From Lepas anatifera (lineage: Eukaryota; Arthropoda; Thecostraca; Lepadidae), in the NCBI GenBank assembly GCA_034440635.1, contig JAOTON010001566.1, positions 341,001-405,000 of the forward strand: a stretch of DNA of 64,000 bases, read 5' to 3'. Of this stretch, positions 1 through 11,000 are shown in pieces. The notes under the pieces are model-generated. The model ran no database searches and had not been told where the DNA came from. It was given only the letters and a program-made list of their open reading frames with translations. Numbering within the stretch: position 1 is the stretch's first letter; every line of letters begins with the position of its first letter. A program made the translations under genes and the position numbers.

Positions 1-467
1 TTGAAAATCAATTCACTGTCATCTGTAAGCTTTTCTTGTAATAATATTTCTCATCCAGTATCAGGCTGATAATTCCTTTTAAAGCGTTTGTTTTATTTTT
101 TAGTAGCGTTAACTTGACGCTTAGAGGGAACAGCATGGCCTTAACTAAGACTGCTGATCTATTTAGAGGGCATGGTTACGGTGCCTTATTCGCTTAACAC
201 AGTTTGGCTCAGGCCAGAGCTGTCCAACATCTGTGTGTATCCACTAGATCTTCAAACTCAGAATAGCTCGGGATCGCAATGGGTAATCTCTAGAAATTCT
301 CACGTTCATGAAGTAAGGGGACCTGTTCTAAGCCCGGGTTGCAAAATTTATTTGGCCAATTCAGTGACAAGGTGACTAGTAAATGGGAAAACTAGACAAA
401 CACATTTGGGAAACTGGCGAAAAGGCGGCGAGTTGACTTAGGCTTATTTTCAATAATCGGTGGGTAT
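1..467. other. Upstream non-coding sequence
   Basis: No gene or RNA is recognisable here. It precedes the first coding exon of OLA1 and is either upstream flank or part of a 5'UTR intron, because the ATG exon is preceded by a good 3' splice site at 1470. Short open frames (for example 172-375) show no recognisable protein. Confidence 0.5.
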
Positions 468-526
468 AACGTTAAGCTTTGGCTTCTAAATTAAGCCTTC
501 ATAGTGGGAGTTGCTCGTTAATGTGG

Positions 527-1150
527 CAGTGACGGATCTAGGATTTCGTCAAGGGACCCAATCCCGGGGGTGCGGAACCTGAGGGGCGCCAATGTACCAC
601 CCAAAATGCGGCCAGTGTCGAAGACCAAAAGGAGGAGGAACCTTAGGGGCGCCTAGGCTGTCAAAGTGCGTCTTTTTCTAACCAAGGGGTGCCTTTTACT
701 TTCTTGAAGCACCTATTTCTATCTAAGGGGCGCCTATGCTGTCCAGAGCACCTACGTTACCCAGGTCTGCCTTTGCTGTCCAGGGGCGCCTTTGCTAGCC
801 AAGGGCGCATAGGATATCCTAAGGGCGCTTCATCCAGTGGGCGCTTAGGCTATCCAGGGGTGCCTTAGTTCCCCCATGGGCGCAATCTTGTATCCAGGGG
901 TGTCTTTGCTGTGCCGGGCTGCTTTTTGTTAGCTCTTTTAATTCCATCTTTGGTATTTTTGATGGGGTGCAAAATACCAGAAAAGTCGTCCAGTTTTAGG
1001 GCAGGGGCGCTTTGTCATGGCTTATAGGATGGTGGCTAATTAAAATGGAAGACGTGGTATCTACCACTTTGGCGCCCGAAATGGGTACCGGCGCCCGATA
1101 TGAGTGGGATCCTGGAGAAAGGGGCCTACCCCCCCTTTTCCCCGTCACTG
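527..1150. mobile_element. Non-autonomous hAT-like DNA transposon inside the SINE
   Basis: The element begins CAGTGACGG (527-535) and ends CCGTCACTG (1142-1150), a perfect 9-bp terminal inverted repeat of the CAGTG type common in hAT elements. It interrupts the S1 SINE exactly where the flanks repeat: TAATGTGG (519-526) and TCAGGTGG (1151-1158) match at 6 of 8 positions, consistent with a decayed 8-bp hAT target duplication. It has no transposase frame. Much of its inside is a degenerate tandem repeat. Confidence 0.7.
630..930. repeat. Degenerate minisatellite inside the hAT-like element
   Basis: Variants of the words CCAGGGGCGCC and TTTGCTGT recur every 20-35 bp (for example near 720, 780, 810, 855 and 895). 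The copies are heavily diverged, so the exact period is unclear. Confidence 0.6.
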
Positions 1151-1455
1151 TCAGGTGGTGGGGTCGTGGTCTCCATGACTAATGACTTTAGCGGGGCTCT
1201 GGCTCCAAAAACCGAACTGGGAACAGCTTAGACAAATTTAGTAAAAAACTAGGTCTTGATAAGTATGACTTTGCAAAAGACGATGGTTCATTGAGATGCA
1301 TCACTGATGTGATACACTGCAGTAACGGAAAGATCTCACACGGGAAACCTACCAAAACTGTGTTCCCTTTCCCCATAAATCGCAAGCCAACATGAAACAA
1401 ATCTTATAAACTGCTTATTATCATTCTAACCGCATTAACCCCAATATTAACCCCC

Positions 1456-1483
1456 TCCTCCCTCCCACAGACCTCGTGCAGCC
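1456..1483 (+). promoter_or_regulatory. OLA1: 3' splice site and short leader before the OLA1 start codon
   Basis: A pyrimidine-rich tract (CCCTCCTCCCTCCCACAG) ends at 1470 and is followed by a 13-base leader and then GCAGCCATG, a good initiation context. This suggests at least one non-coding first exon upstream, outside the window or unrecognised within 1-1455. If transcription instead starts nearby, the tract would simply be part of the 5'UTR. Confidence 0.5.
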
Positions 1484-1664
1484 ATGCCACCCAAGAAGCC
1501 TCCGCCAGCTGAGAAGAGGGCCCTGATCGGCCGCCTGGGCACCAACCTCAAGATCGGCATCGTCGGTCTGCCCAACGTCGGCAAGTCCACCTTCTTCAAC
1601 GTGCTCACCAAGTCGCAGGCCCAGGCCGAGAACTTCCCCTTCTGCACCATCGACCCTAATGAGA
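1484..1664 (+). CDS. OLA1: OLA1 exon 1 (start codon, G1/P-loop)
   Basis: This exon encodes residues 1-60 and the first base of codon 61. It opens MPPKK, the usual start in animal OLA1, followed by a proline/lysine stretch and [16 protein letters not shown]. The nucleotide-binding G1 motif GLPNVGKST lies at residues 28-36. [10 protein letters not shown] (51-60) is the conserved switch-I-side segment of the YchF family. The exon is GC-rich compared with the flanking introns. The reading frame continues past 1664 only to a stop at 1685. Because relatives read PNESRVPVPD at this point, the exon must end at 1664 and join to 5001. ATG 1484 is chosen from family alignment and its good context. Confidence 0.95.
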
Positions 1665-1670
1665 ATAAGT
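1665..1670 (+). promoter_or_regulatory. OLA1: Non-canonical 5' splice site ATAAGT (AT-AC intron 1)
   Basis: The base after the last conserved exon base starts ATAAGT, the strong U2-type donor GTAAGT with its first G replaced by A. No nearby GT donor keeps the conserved protein intact. GT 1669 and GT 1681 are in phase 2, and no AG in the acceptor region restores the frame for phase 2. GT 1677 (phase 1) joins in frame only to an AG at 5005-5006, which would insert KYS and lose the conserved RV. Confidence 0.75.
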
Positions 1671-4600
1671 ATTCCAGTCGGTTTTGAGTTTGTATGTGCC
1701 GAGGCTTTTGAGCTTTAGTACCTATGTTGAACTGTCGTAATGACTGAAACGCTTAGAAATCCTAAATTGCAAAGTTGTAGTAGAAATTTCAAGACTTCTG
1801 ATGCTATTATTTTTACAGAATGTTGTAAAAATTTCAGGCAAAAACATCGCGACAATCTAACTTTTATTTGATTGTCGGAGAAATTGCCTATCAGATTTTC
1901 TGTGGATCCGGACTCGGGCAGTGACATTCCGTTTCGCGGTGACGTTGACCGTGACTGACTTGTTGTGGCCGTGACAGTGACACTGTTTCCGTAACACTGT
2001 GACGTTTCCGTCGTTCACACACGCATTCTGACACATTCGCATGACTACTATTATCACGCACTCTCTGCGCGTCCGTGCGTTTAGTAGTGCCAAAGTACTT
2101 AATGAGGATGCTAAAATGGTTTGAATGTTAGGAAAGTCCTCTACCTTTCTATCCCGGGTTTGATAGATTAGCTTCAATGAATTGACCACCGTGTATGTTT
2201 ATTGATAAGATGATTGAATAGCGTTTCCTGAAAATTTGATTTTCGGGCATGGTATGTTCTTGTCAAACAGGCATTACTAGTGCGTAGCTCTCAGATATGT
2301 CATTACGTGTCCATCAACGAATATGTCCTTCAAGACAACAGCCATTCACAATACGCTCCATTTCAGTGGACGAAAACACGTGCTTTATTCGATGCCGCGT
2401 CTTTCTTCCTCCCGGCAATCACATCCACGTCTGATGACGGCTCACAGTCCTACCGATGACGCCTAATGACGGTTCACTGTCCTTGCGATGACGGTGTCTG
2501 GCCCTATCCCTGATGACGTCACAAAATCCGCGACACGTGCACATTTGGGTGGCGCAGTACCTCACTCTGGACCCTGTCCGTCCCGCCTTTGGCCGCGCCT
2601 GAGTATCACGGTGGCTATCACGGCTCGGCCTAGCCCGGACGTTAGGACACAGCAGTGGCAATTGCCGTGCGACTGATTGCTAGGCTTTGGATGCGGATAC
2701 GGCGGTGACACGCCCGGGCCGGGAGCGGCGGGATCAGGAACACGCAGGGCCTGGTGGAGACTCTAGTCGGGGAGCTGGCCGCTGGTGGGGACAGTTGTGT
2801 CAGGCGGTGTCGGTGGAATACTAGCCGTATTGTGCCGGTGTGCAGAAGTGCGGCTCTGAGTTGAGCGCGAGAGGGTGTGGCGCGATCAGGTGGTTTGTGT
2901 GCAAAATTGGAAGTGTGTTTGTGCTATCATGGTGTAGGTTTGGTGGAAGCGGAAGCATGTTCAGAGTGAAGGTAGCTGAGTGAGCTGGGTCGTAAACAAC
3001 ATTTTCCTGCTTTTCGCTGCCACTCCTGAAACAAGCACCTGAATTTGTACCTATTTCACGTAGTTCTTGCTACTGCCCGTGCAAGGTATGGCTTACAAAA
3101 CCAGAACCAAACACCAGCCCATCAGCACCATTTGTGAAGCGGTCTCTGCGCACATCCTTCTCCCTCCTCCCACCCACTTGTCGCCGAGTCTCGCCTTCAC
3201 ACAGTGCAGCCACACTCGCACGTGGCTTGCTCGCCGCGTGCACCTCCGGTGCGGAGAGTGCCACGGTGAACCGACCACCTGCCGCCCAGAGCGGCCGCCG
3301 CCCATATCAGGCACGGGCGGCTGTCTGCCACGGCATGCCTGGAGGTAGGCTGTATATGGATGATTTTGGACCAAATGGTGTTGTTGATTCTATGAAGATG
3401 TGCAATGATCCGGTAAGGGAGTCGCAGTGAGCGTCTGTTTTCGAAATAGTGTCACTTTGCAAATTTGTGAGTGTTCGTAAACTTATTCCAAGCGCCCCAG
3501 CTGTGCAGACTATCTGGCTGGCTTATGGTGATACGATTGGGCTCTGTGAGATCAGTAATATCTCTAAATAATTACGAAGGCCTATTTTCAACCCTCTTTG
3601 GGCTATGAATCAAATTCGAATGTGCTTATCTGGGAAATACTATTTCGTCCTCAACATATTTGGTGACTATTTTTTACATTGTCTCCTCAAATTGCACTGG
3701 GCTTTGATGGATGTGCGTTGATTTAGGCCAAATTGGTGCAATTTTAACGCAAAAGCCATATGAATGCATTTCAGTCAACGTGAGATAGCTTTAAGATGTG
3801 TGCTGTGGGAAACAGGTATCGGCCACGGATACTCCATCGTCTTCGTGGTCGATTCTCATCATCACTATATGGGAAGAGAGAAAGGAGGTGGTGCCCAGTG
3901 GTCCCTCTAGTCCTCTTCGCTTAAACACTGTGAGCAGCACATGCTTTTTTGCGTGATCAGGCCTACATACTTCGTGAATTGTCAGAAGCTTTGGAGCTTT
4001 ATGGCGCACTAACTGCTGAGGTCATATGACCTTCGCCAACTCTCACCCTGTTTAAAGGGTGTATTGGGTGCGAAAATCCTTGTTCGGTATTTTCGCCCGG
4101 GATTTGAACTCCGGTCAACAACGTAGAAACCTCACGCGCTACCATTGCCCCTATGCATTCCGTTCGTGAATCTTTAGTTACCCCCCCGCTATTCAGCGTC
4201 ATATCACCCAGTTTCATGTTCTTTAGTTTCAAAACTATCCACTCGGGCCCATCACTACCTCACAATCACATTACCAACTCACAACTCGTCCATCACATAA
4301 TTCGTGAAAGTCCCCAGTGTGTCGACAAACTCCAAAAATAATCCCCAGAATGCTGAGAACGGTGTCTGTTTTGATTGAGCCGTGGGACGTTGTCGTCCTG
4401 AGCGGCAAGTGTCACCGCCGTGCCATTGTCCCAGGGGTGACATGTGACGGTGACGCATCGGTGTGGTGAGAGCGCGCGCGTAACCGTTGGTAAATTCACA
4501 GCTGCAATTATCGGCCTGTGCGTTATGGTGGGTTGGCTCACAATTACGATGAGTTGTTGAGCGGTCATTTATGGAATGGTTTCACTTGGTCGTCCTTGGG

Positions 4601-4970
4601 CCGTTGATATTTATTTGTTTATTAGCAAAGGAGATTCCGTGATCTTCAATGTTGGCCGTTGCTCTGAACCATTTCAGGAAACTTTGAGAAATGTAACATT
4701 TGGACTGCTTGGCAGGGTAGCCAGTTCGTATGTGCCAGTGTTGGTGATTGTCGCCACTAGCATTCAGCTTTGCGAAATCGTGCTAGCAAATGTGACCGTT
4801 GTAGATGCACCGTAATACTTTCTATTTGAAAGCCCCATTTTTAACATTGAAAGCTTGGCATCCCCTTATCCGCCACATTAAAATGTCATCAGACCGATTG
4901 ACCTTTGCTGAAATTCAGGGAAAATGACACGACTGTGACAGGACCGTGACTAGCCGCCCCCTTTCGGATG
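1671..4970. other. OLA1 intron 1 body
   Basis: Apart from the S2 SINE at 3985-4155 I see no gene or recognisable element. A stretch rich in GTGACNGT words occurs at about 1919-2010 and looks like a decayed short tandem repeat. Modest CpG-rich patches lie at 2490-2900 and 3190-3340. The small open frames here are not supported as genes. Confidence 0.5.
3985..4155 (-). repeat. tRNA-derived SINE, family S2, minus strand
   Basis: On the minus strand the element opens with a tRNA-like head GGGGCAATGGTAGCGCGTGA (box A side) and carries GGAGTTCAAATCCC (complement of 4099-4112) as box B. The body reads AACAGGGTGAGAGTTGGCGA and then AGGTCATATGACCT. The same body is found at 7885-8088 (minus) and 36985-37157 (plus). 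Confidence 0.7.
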
Positions 4971-5000
4971 CTTCTGACCATGCTCCTCTGTTCCAGGCAC
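4971..5000 (+). promoter_or_regulatory. OLA1: Non-canonical 3' splice site ending in AC, with branch-like motif
   Basis: Intron 1 ends TTCCAGGCAC at 5000. A U2-like branch motif TTCTGAC lies at 4972-4978, with its A at 4977, 23 bases from the intron end, followed by a pyrimidine-rich stretch. A usual CAG sits four bases upstream (4994-4996), but splicing there would enter exon 2 in phase 0, which no upstream donor supplies. Using AC at 4999-5000 yields codon 61 as A|GT (Ser), followed by RVPVPD exactly as in relatives. Confidence 0.7.
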
Positions 5001-5061
5001 GTCGAGTTCCCGTGCCAGACTCCCGGTACGATTTCCTGGTGGAACACTACAAACCAGCCAG
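5001..5061 (+). CDS. OLA1: OLA1 exon 2
   Basis: This exon encodes the end of codon 61, then residues 62-80 (RVPVPDSRYDFLVEHYKPA) and two bases of codon 81 (AG|C, Ser). RVPVPD is almost invariant in eukaryotic OLA1 and fixes the frame. The exon ends AG|GTGAGC, a strong donor at 5062. At 61 bases it is the smallest coding exon here and ends within about five bases of an S2 SINE. Confidence 0.92.
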
Positions 5062-5065
5062 GTGA

Positions 5066-5228
5066 GCCTGCGCTACCGGCGCAATGATGTCAAGGCTGCG
5101 AGTTCGATCCCGACTAAGGCCAGATTTCTGCTTATCCTCCAGCAGCGGCTAGCCCAAGTTAAGCATATCCCCCTCCCCTGCACCGCGGCGTATAACTAGG
5201 TTGGTGCGCCTTCCCAATAATAATAAAC
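5066..5228 (+). repeat. tRNA-derived SINE, family S2, next to the exon 2 donor
   Basis: The box B-like sequence GAGTTCGATCC lies at 5100-5110 within a tRNA-like head. The element ends GGTTGGTGCGCCTTCCC followed by (AAT)n at about 5216-5226, the 3' end shared with the copies at 37155 and 43683. The first element-like base falls about five bases after the exon 2/intron 2 boundary, so the SINE now forms the start of intron 2. Confidence 0.65.
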
Positions 5229-7884
5229 TCTAGCACCGCATGGTCCTAACCTGCAGTATGGTGTAACACCCGAAGAATGTAGAATTGAACACGGGCAGTG
5301 AAAGAGTCTGCAGAAGTACCCTGGGGAGGGGAAATCGGCCTTCGTGTGGCATCTACAACCATGCCTGCCCTGGTTAGGTAATGTTTCTGGTGGGACTACG
5401 TGCCTGTTCTATATTGTATCTATTTATTATTATCATTTATATTGGGCTTGGATTGTAAGGAAATTCGTGTTTATTCACAGTGTAAATGTAGGCTGAACGT
5501 TTTCGAGCAGTTGATGTTCGCATGAATCGAGATGGTGGCCTCCAACTCTAGAGGGTCACTTAGCTTTTTGATAGGAGCACATCTTGAAATCACGCCACTA
5601 AATATTTGGCTATTGATATTAGCCCACTTTCAAAGTGCCTTCGCTTTATTCGTTTCTTTTTCGATGTTTTGAAACATGGGGTGGGTCGACTTTTCCCCAC
5701 ACCTCCCACCACCACGAGTACCCAGTTTCTTTAACCGATGGTGCTGCCAATTGCTTCCGTGTTGATAAGTGTTTTGTAGTGAAAATATCTGTGAGACTAA
5801 CTGGCTGCAAGCTTGGATAGTTGTTACAAGCTTTTATTATTATTTTTGGTGTGATAAATCATGTTTTGTGTTAAGCTACAGGCTGATGGCCAATAGAACC
5901 TGGGGGTTGCTTACGAATGCGTGTTTAAAGGCAGTGTTCCACCTAGTCGGTATTCTAAAAAACACTGTTTATGGATGAAATATGTCTCGAAATCATTAAA
6001 CCACATTTTCCCGCTATGGGACGCTCAGCACAAAAACGTTGCCTTTTTCTCACAATTTATGATGTACAATGTATGATGTCACCGAAACAGAATGTGGCTT
6101 ACTTGGTGTTGGCATCAACATCGCATGTATTAACGAGGCTGGTTGCTAGGGCGTGGCGCGCAGCACGGCAGCCTGGCATTAGCGTTGTCACCTGTAGCGC
6201 ATCACGTGACCTGCGTGGTAGTGAGATGGGCTTAGGATTTAGACTAATCAAATTGTTGCAACCAGATGGAAAGGGATTCTTTCGTGGTTTGAGTTAGGAC
6301 CTTAAGGCCCGTCATTTTGAACTTCAAGGTGTGCGGAACTTAAGTACAGAGAGCTTTGGGTTGAAATATGCCAATAGTGCGTTCTCGACACGTTATACAA
6401 AACTGTGATCTCAGAAAAAACTATAGAGGTGGGGCACTCCCTTTAATCCTCAACAACCCATACAGTTATGCGTTTTCTTTTGCTTTAGCTCTCTTTAGCG
6501 TTAACTTTGTACCAGACGCAACGTATGTCGAATACGTTTTCTTTGTGTTATAGCTCTTAGTTCTTGACACTTAATCTTTAACCGAACGCAGACGTGGCAC
6601 GTATGATGGGACACATCCTGTGAATAAGTCTAGGAGGCTACAGACAATATAGAGCTTGGCACAAAACTACTGTTGGATGAAATTGTGCTGAGCCATGAGT
6701 TCGTGACGAAACACGGTTAATGTCGGGGCAGTGGCCGGTCACTAGTACTCAGGATTTACGCCTCACCATAGCCGTTGCCACCGGAGGCCCAGGGGGTCCC
6801 CCATTTTCGTCCAAATGATCTTATCAGCCGAGTTCCGACAGAACTTAATATTATCGCGAACTCGAGCGGAAGGGTACGAGCTCAGCCCCGAACACTTCTT
6901 GGGTCTGGAGGGGATATTTGTGTGTTTCAGTGAGGAGCCCAAGTTTCACTGACGTTCTCTCTCCGTCCACCCCCACCCCTTTCTCCACTTTTTTTTACCG
7001 GCGTCGATGTTCTGACGTCCAACTCTCATGACCTCCCCGTTCCCAATATTTTGGTTCGAAAATCCACGGGTTACAAACATACAACTGCTACCAAAAAGGA
7101 CGACTGGTCCGGATCTAGGAATGATAGTGAGTCATGGTTTTTGTTTCACATTTTTCTTGGAAGCAAGTACCCAGATGGCGCCTCTTTCTGAGGCCAGTTA
7201 TATAGGTGCAGGTCAAAGGCGGAGATGCGTGGTTATATCTGCTCTCTTGGATCATTTTCCTAGACTCCAAGCTGGTAAACGCCTTCTTCCCTGCCAATTC
7301 GTTTTGGAATCGTCATATCCTCCCAGAAGCATCCAACCGAAGTAGGATTTCATTGTTTCCAGGAGTTGTCTCTGTGATATGATTGTTTGTGTATTTGTGC
7401 TTCACTGTTTTGATAATTGTATTGGGATGTAAGTCGATGTAACATCAGGTGTTGTTTTCCACTTCGCTAGTTATGCATTGCATCTTCATATACAGTTTAT
7501 TCAAGCTGTTGTTGCGTAAATGTGTATTTATGTATGTAACGAAATTGTTTGCAATTCTTTGCTGCTACCGAACCAATTGTAACAACAATAATATTAGTAG
7601 ACTCTTAATCTTCGACATTGTCTCACACAGACACAAGGTGTTTTCAATTTGGGTCAGGATTTAGGATCTGCACAAGAAAAAGAGCTGTTTTTCGAATCTC
7701 AGGCTAAAAGTTAGTCTCAGAAACACATCACGCACACAATTTCATCGCACATGATATACTAGATACCATGCTATCATGGATTATTCTATGATGCCATTGT
7801 ATTAGGTACCATTGTTATATAGTATGTCCCATGTTATGTTAGATACTACCATATTGCAGTATTAGGTAGGCACCTCGTTTCTGT
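5229..7884. other. OLA1 intron 2, repeat-poor part
   Basis: AT-rich intronic sequence without a recognisable gene, RNA or element. Open frames such as 5971-6297 and 7028-7345 have no recognisable domains and no supporting context. Confidence 0.45.
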
Positions 7885-8088
7885 AAAGGTTTGGGGCTTT
7901 GCGGCACCAACTGGTGAGGCCATGTGACATCGCCGACTCACCCTGGTGAAAGGTACATTGGGGATCAGGAAGTCCTTATTCTGTATTCCCGTCCGGGTTT
8001 TGAACCTCGGTCAGCGGTTCAAGCCTTGTAAAGCGGTTCCGGTTGTGGAAGCCTTATATGCTTCCACTGCAACACCGCACCCAATCCA
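7885..8088 (-). repeat. tRNA-derived SINE, family S2, minus strand
   Basis: The + strand reads TTTGGGGCTTTGCGGCACCA, then ATGTGACATCGCCGACTCAC and GGGTTTTGAACC (7995-8006, complement of box B). Order and wording match the S2 copy at 3985-4155 in the same orientation. The tRNA-like head end is disturbed by a local duplication (GCGGTTC, AAGCCTT, twice between 8014 and 8056). Confidence 0.6.
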
Positions 8089-11000
8089 TTCTAATAAAAG
8101 TGGAAGAGATTGACTAAACACAGGAATGCGCTCAAAATAAAATTTCGGAAGATGTGTCGCGTAAGCTAAGTGTCAGGTGCCAGGTCGCTGCCTCTCTGTG
8201 TGGCTCCCTGTTCAATCCACAAGGTCATGCAATATATACTTTACTACTTGACGGCAAAACAATCAACCTTGCTGAATATTTTATCCGGGTGTCAGTGGTT
8301 AAAGCATAAGATTACATGAGTGATCGACACTCAGGGATGATGACAGATTAAGTATGCAGCAGAAACGATGCAGATAAAGTGGTGGAGGAGGCTTTAGCTA
8401 TTTCATCCAACAAAATTTTCCAATCTCAGTGTTCTTTGGAAGGAATGAGCCGATCGACTAATATCAGAGATGACTGCGCATCCCTTCCATGCCACGTTCT
8501 CTTGTTTTAGATGGACGGTGGAAAAATATGTTTTAGCAAACCCAGTTTAGTATTTTATTGTATGCATGTATTTGTGTTTTATGGGACTGTCTGTATGTCT
8601 TTACTAACTCATTACATATATTTTACATCCCACTGCAGTTTTAACCTGTGACTTCACCTATCAGTGGGTTCTAAGCTTGTTGGTGATGAATTTGAATACA
8701 TGAAATGAAATATCTGGTTATTGACTTAGACTTCCGTGCTGATAATTGAGAGGTTCGGATAACTGTTCGTACTTGCTGAGTTGTAGCGAGAAAACAATGT
8801 CTATCATTAGTGTCACTAGAGTTCTGGTCCTGGATGTGCCTCTGCATTGTTCGTTGCCATCTCTTAGTCCTCTGGTTGAGACGATGAGGTGTTATAAACA
8901 AATCAGCGCCAGCCGGAGCTCCGGAGTAATTATGTTTCCGATGTCTTCACTTTTTCTCCGCACAAGTGTAGGTGACAGCGGGAAACCTATATATAATAAA
9001 GCCTATATAAACGCGTGGATATTTCTGCTGCCCAACGGAAGAAAAGCGTATGTTACATTCGGAATGTCTTTACCGGTGAACGTCTTTTCTGTTGTGCTTA
9101 ACATTAGCAGAGCCCTGGGACTGATTTGAAAAGACGAGATGATACGATTGTTCAGGGAATTTTGTCATATCATTTAATAAGTAGACGCAGCTTGTCTTTC
9201 TGCATCAAATGATACCACAATAAAAAGAACAGGCAAATATGGCCTGCGCTTTTTCCGTAGTACGGCAGATTTGTTACGGCTTTCTATTTCAGGTTTATAC
9301 TTGTACCAGTGGTGCCATTTTTTCATCTCAAATGACCTCAGCAGTAAAAACTAAAGTCAAATACTTGTCAAAACGACTATCGGGAGATGAACACGCGATA
9401 TCTTCCCCTGGTGACCAACAGTGCGCACCCAGTTCTATGTATTAGCTACTTGCCTGTTTCATGTTTTTCGCCTTTTGTCATGTACTATCACACATTATGT
9501 TTCCATCCGAGAAATATACGAAAGCGGTGGTTTTCATGTCAAAATTGTCTGAGAGCACCTGGAGTGTCGGTGTGAAATCAAGCCGACTTAAATAGCTAGA
9601 ACGAAAACAGACGGCGAACAGCTGCACACAACCCGGACAATGGTGTATTTTTTCACGGCCCACGAAGCTTTCTCAACTCTGATTGTGCGCTTGGCTCGCT
9701 AGAACAAACAGTACACTTACTTTTGATTAATTGAATCCTAAACCACACAATTTCGCTCCATTATTTTGGTGCGCGTCTGGAGCGTTGCCATTAGGGGTCT
9801 ATAAGAACCATAATTTGGTGTGGACGATTTCTTGCCATATGACGTCGATAGAATCTGTAACATTTAAGTGGATCACGTTGCCGGTTCGCATTCCACTTGT
9901 GGTCGATAATGTACTCGGCTCTGTTTTTATGGGATTATTTGTTGGTCGCCCCCACTGCGTTTTGTGTTGTTGATAAAATTTGGACACATTGGTCACTTCA
10001 CAACGCCGAACGTGTTGTTTTATGTGTGTGCATAGTTTTCTTGACTGGGTGTTGACGCGAAACAGACGCGTAGATACATCTCATAAATTGTGCTAGTGCT
10101 GTATTCGTGACCTCATTAAAGCATTTCCAACGTAGATGCTTGTTACCGCAGATGTTCATCTTGTCTTTCTGGTGGAGTTAAATTGATTTATGTGTATCTA
10201 AAGGCGATTTCTGTATGATTTTATATTTTCCCCTCGTAACTAAATGCCTTGTTATTTATCAACGGTGCTCGGGAACTGACACAGCCGAACGGAAAATTCG
10301 CCGGCCATAGACTACAAACCATTTTATATTGATGATCGACTTTCGAGGTAGGAGTTTGTTTTATTATACGCAATCAGTGAATTCTGTGACCATATTTTTT
10401 GCCAATCTTTAAAGATGTATCCAAACGCAGACACGTACGTGCATTTTTTATTGTCGGGAAATGTGGTCGACCATTGCAGTCTGCAGCGGCAGGGCGCTAC
10501 CGTGTAGAAGCATTACCACCCGCCGCGCCAGCGACGTGTTTATGATAAATTATATGTATCACCATAGCGACGGCGGGGCGGCGCCATGTTGCCGGCTGTC
10601 GACCAATCAGAGCCGTCGTCTGCCGGCAGCCGTATCTAATGACTCTCGATGCCGTGTGAATCGGACGTGCGACGTCATACTGGCGGTGTCAAAAGTGCCG
10701 ACTGCTTGTATGGAGCTCATCCTCCCGTCTGTATTAATTCAGTATACAAGTCGAGCCTAGTTGCAATGTTAGCTGGTTCTAGGTAGCTTGATGGGAATGT
10801 TCTTTTGCTTGATTTTCTAAGTTGGTTTCGAAGTACTCAGGACGACTGGTCCTTGAAGTCATGTGGATACTGAAAGCCGATGAAAGGGAGCAGATTGTGT
10901 GCTTCTTGTTGATAATTCTCAAAATATGCACCGTATTTATCAAAGCTTTAACACTTTGATATTAGCGCTTCCCCCCTACCCCTCTTCTGCTTTTCTCAGG

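Larger units (their letters stand above)
468..1245 (+). repeat. SINE family S1, 3' part, split by an inserted element
   Basis: Positions 468-518 match the body of the tRNA-derived SINE seen complete at 44194-44542 (GCTTTGGCTTCTAAATTAA, then GGGAGTTGCTCG). Positions 1159-1245 continue the same body (GGTGGGGTC, GGTCTCC, ATGACTTTAG, GGCTCCAAAA, GAACTGGGAACA). The two parts are separated by the element at 527-1150. The tRNA-like head is missing, so this copy is 5'-truncated. It is diverged from the other copies and looks old. Confidence 0.7.

Noticed and set aside
1665..5000. U12-type reading of intron 1
   Set aside because: The donor ATAAGTATT does not match ATATCCTT, and there is no TCCTTAAC-like branch motif 10-16 bases before the intron end.
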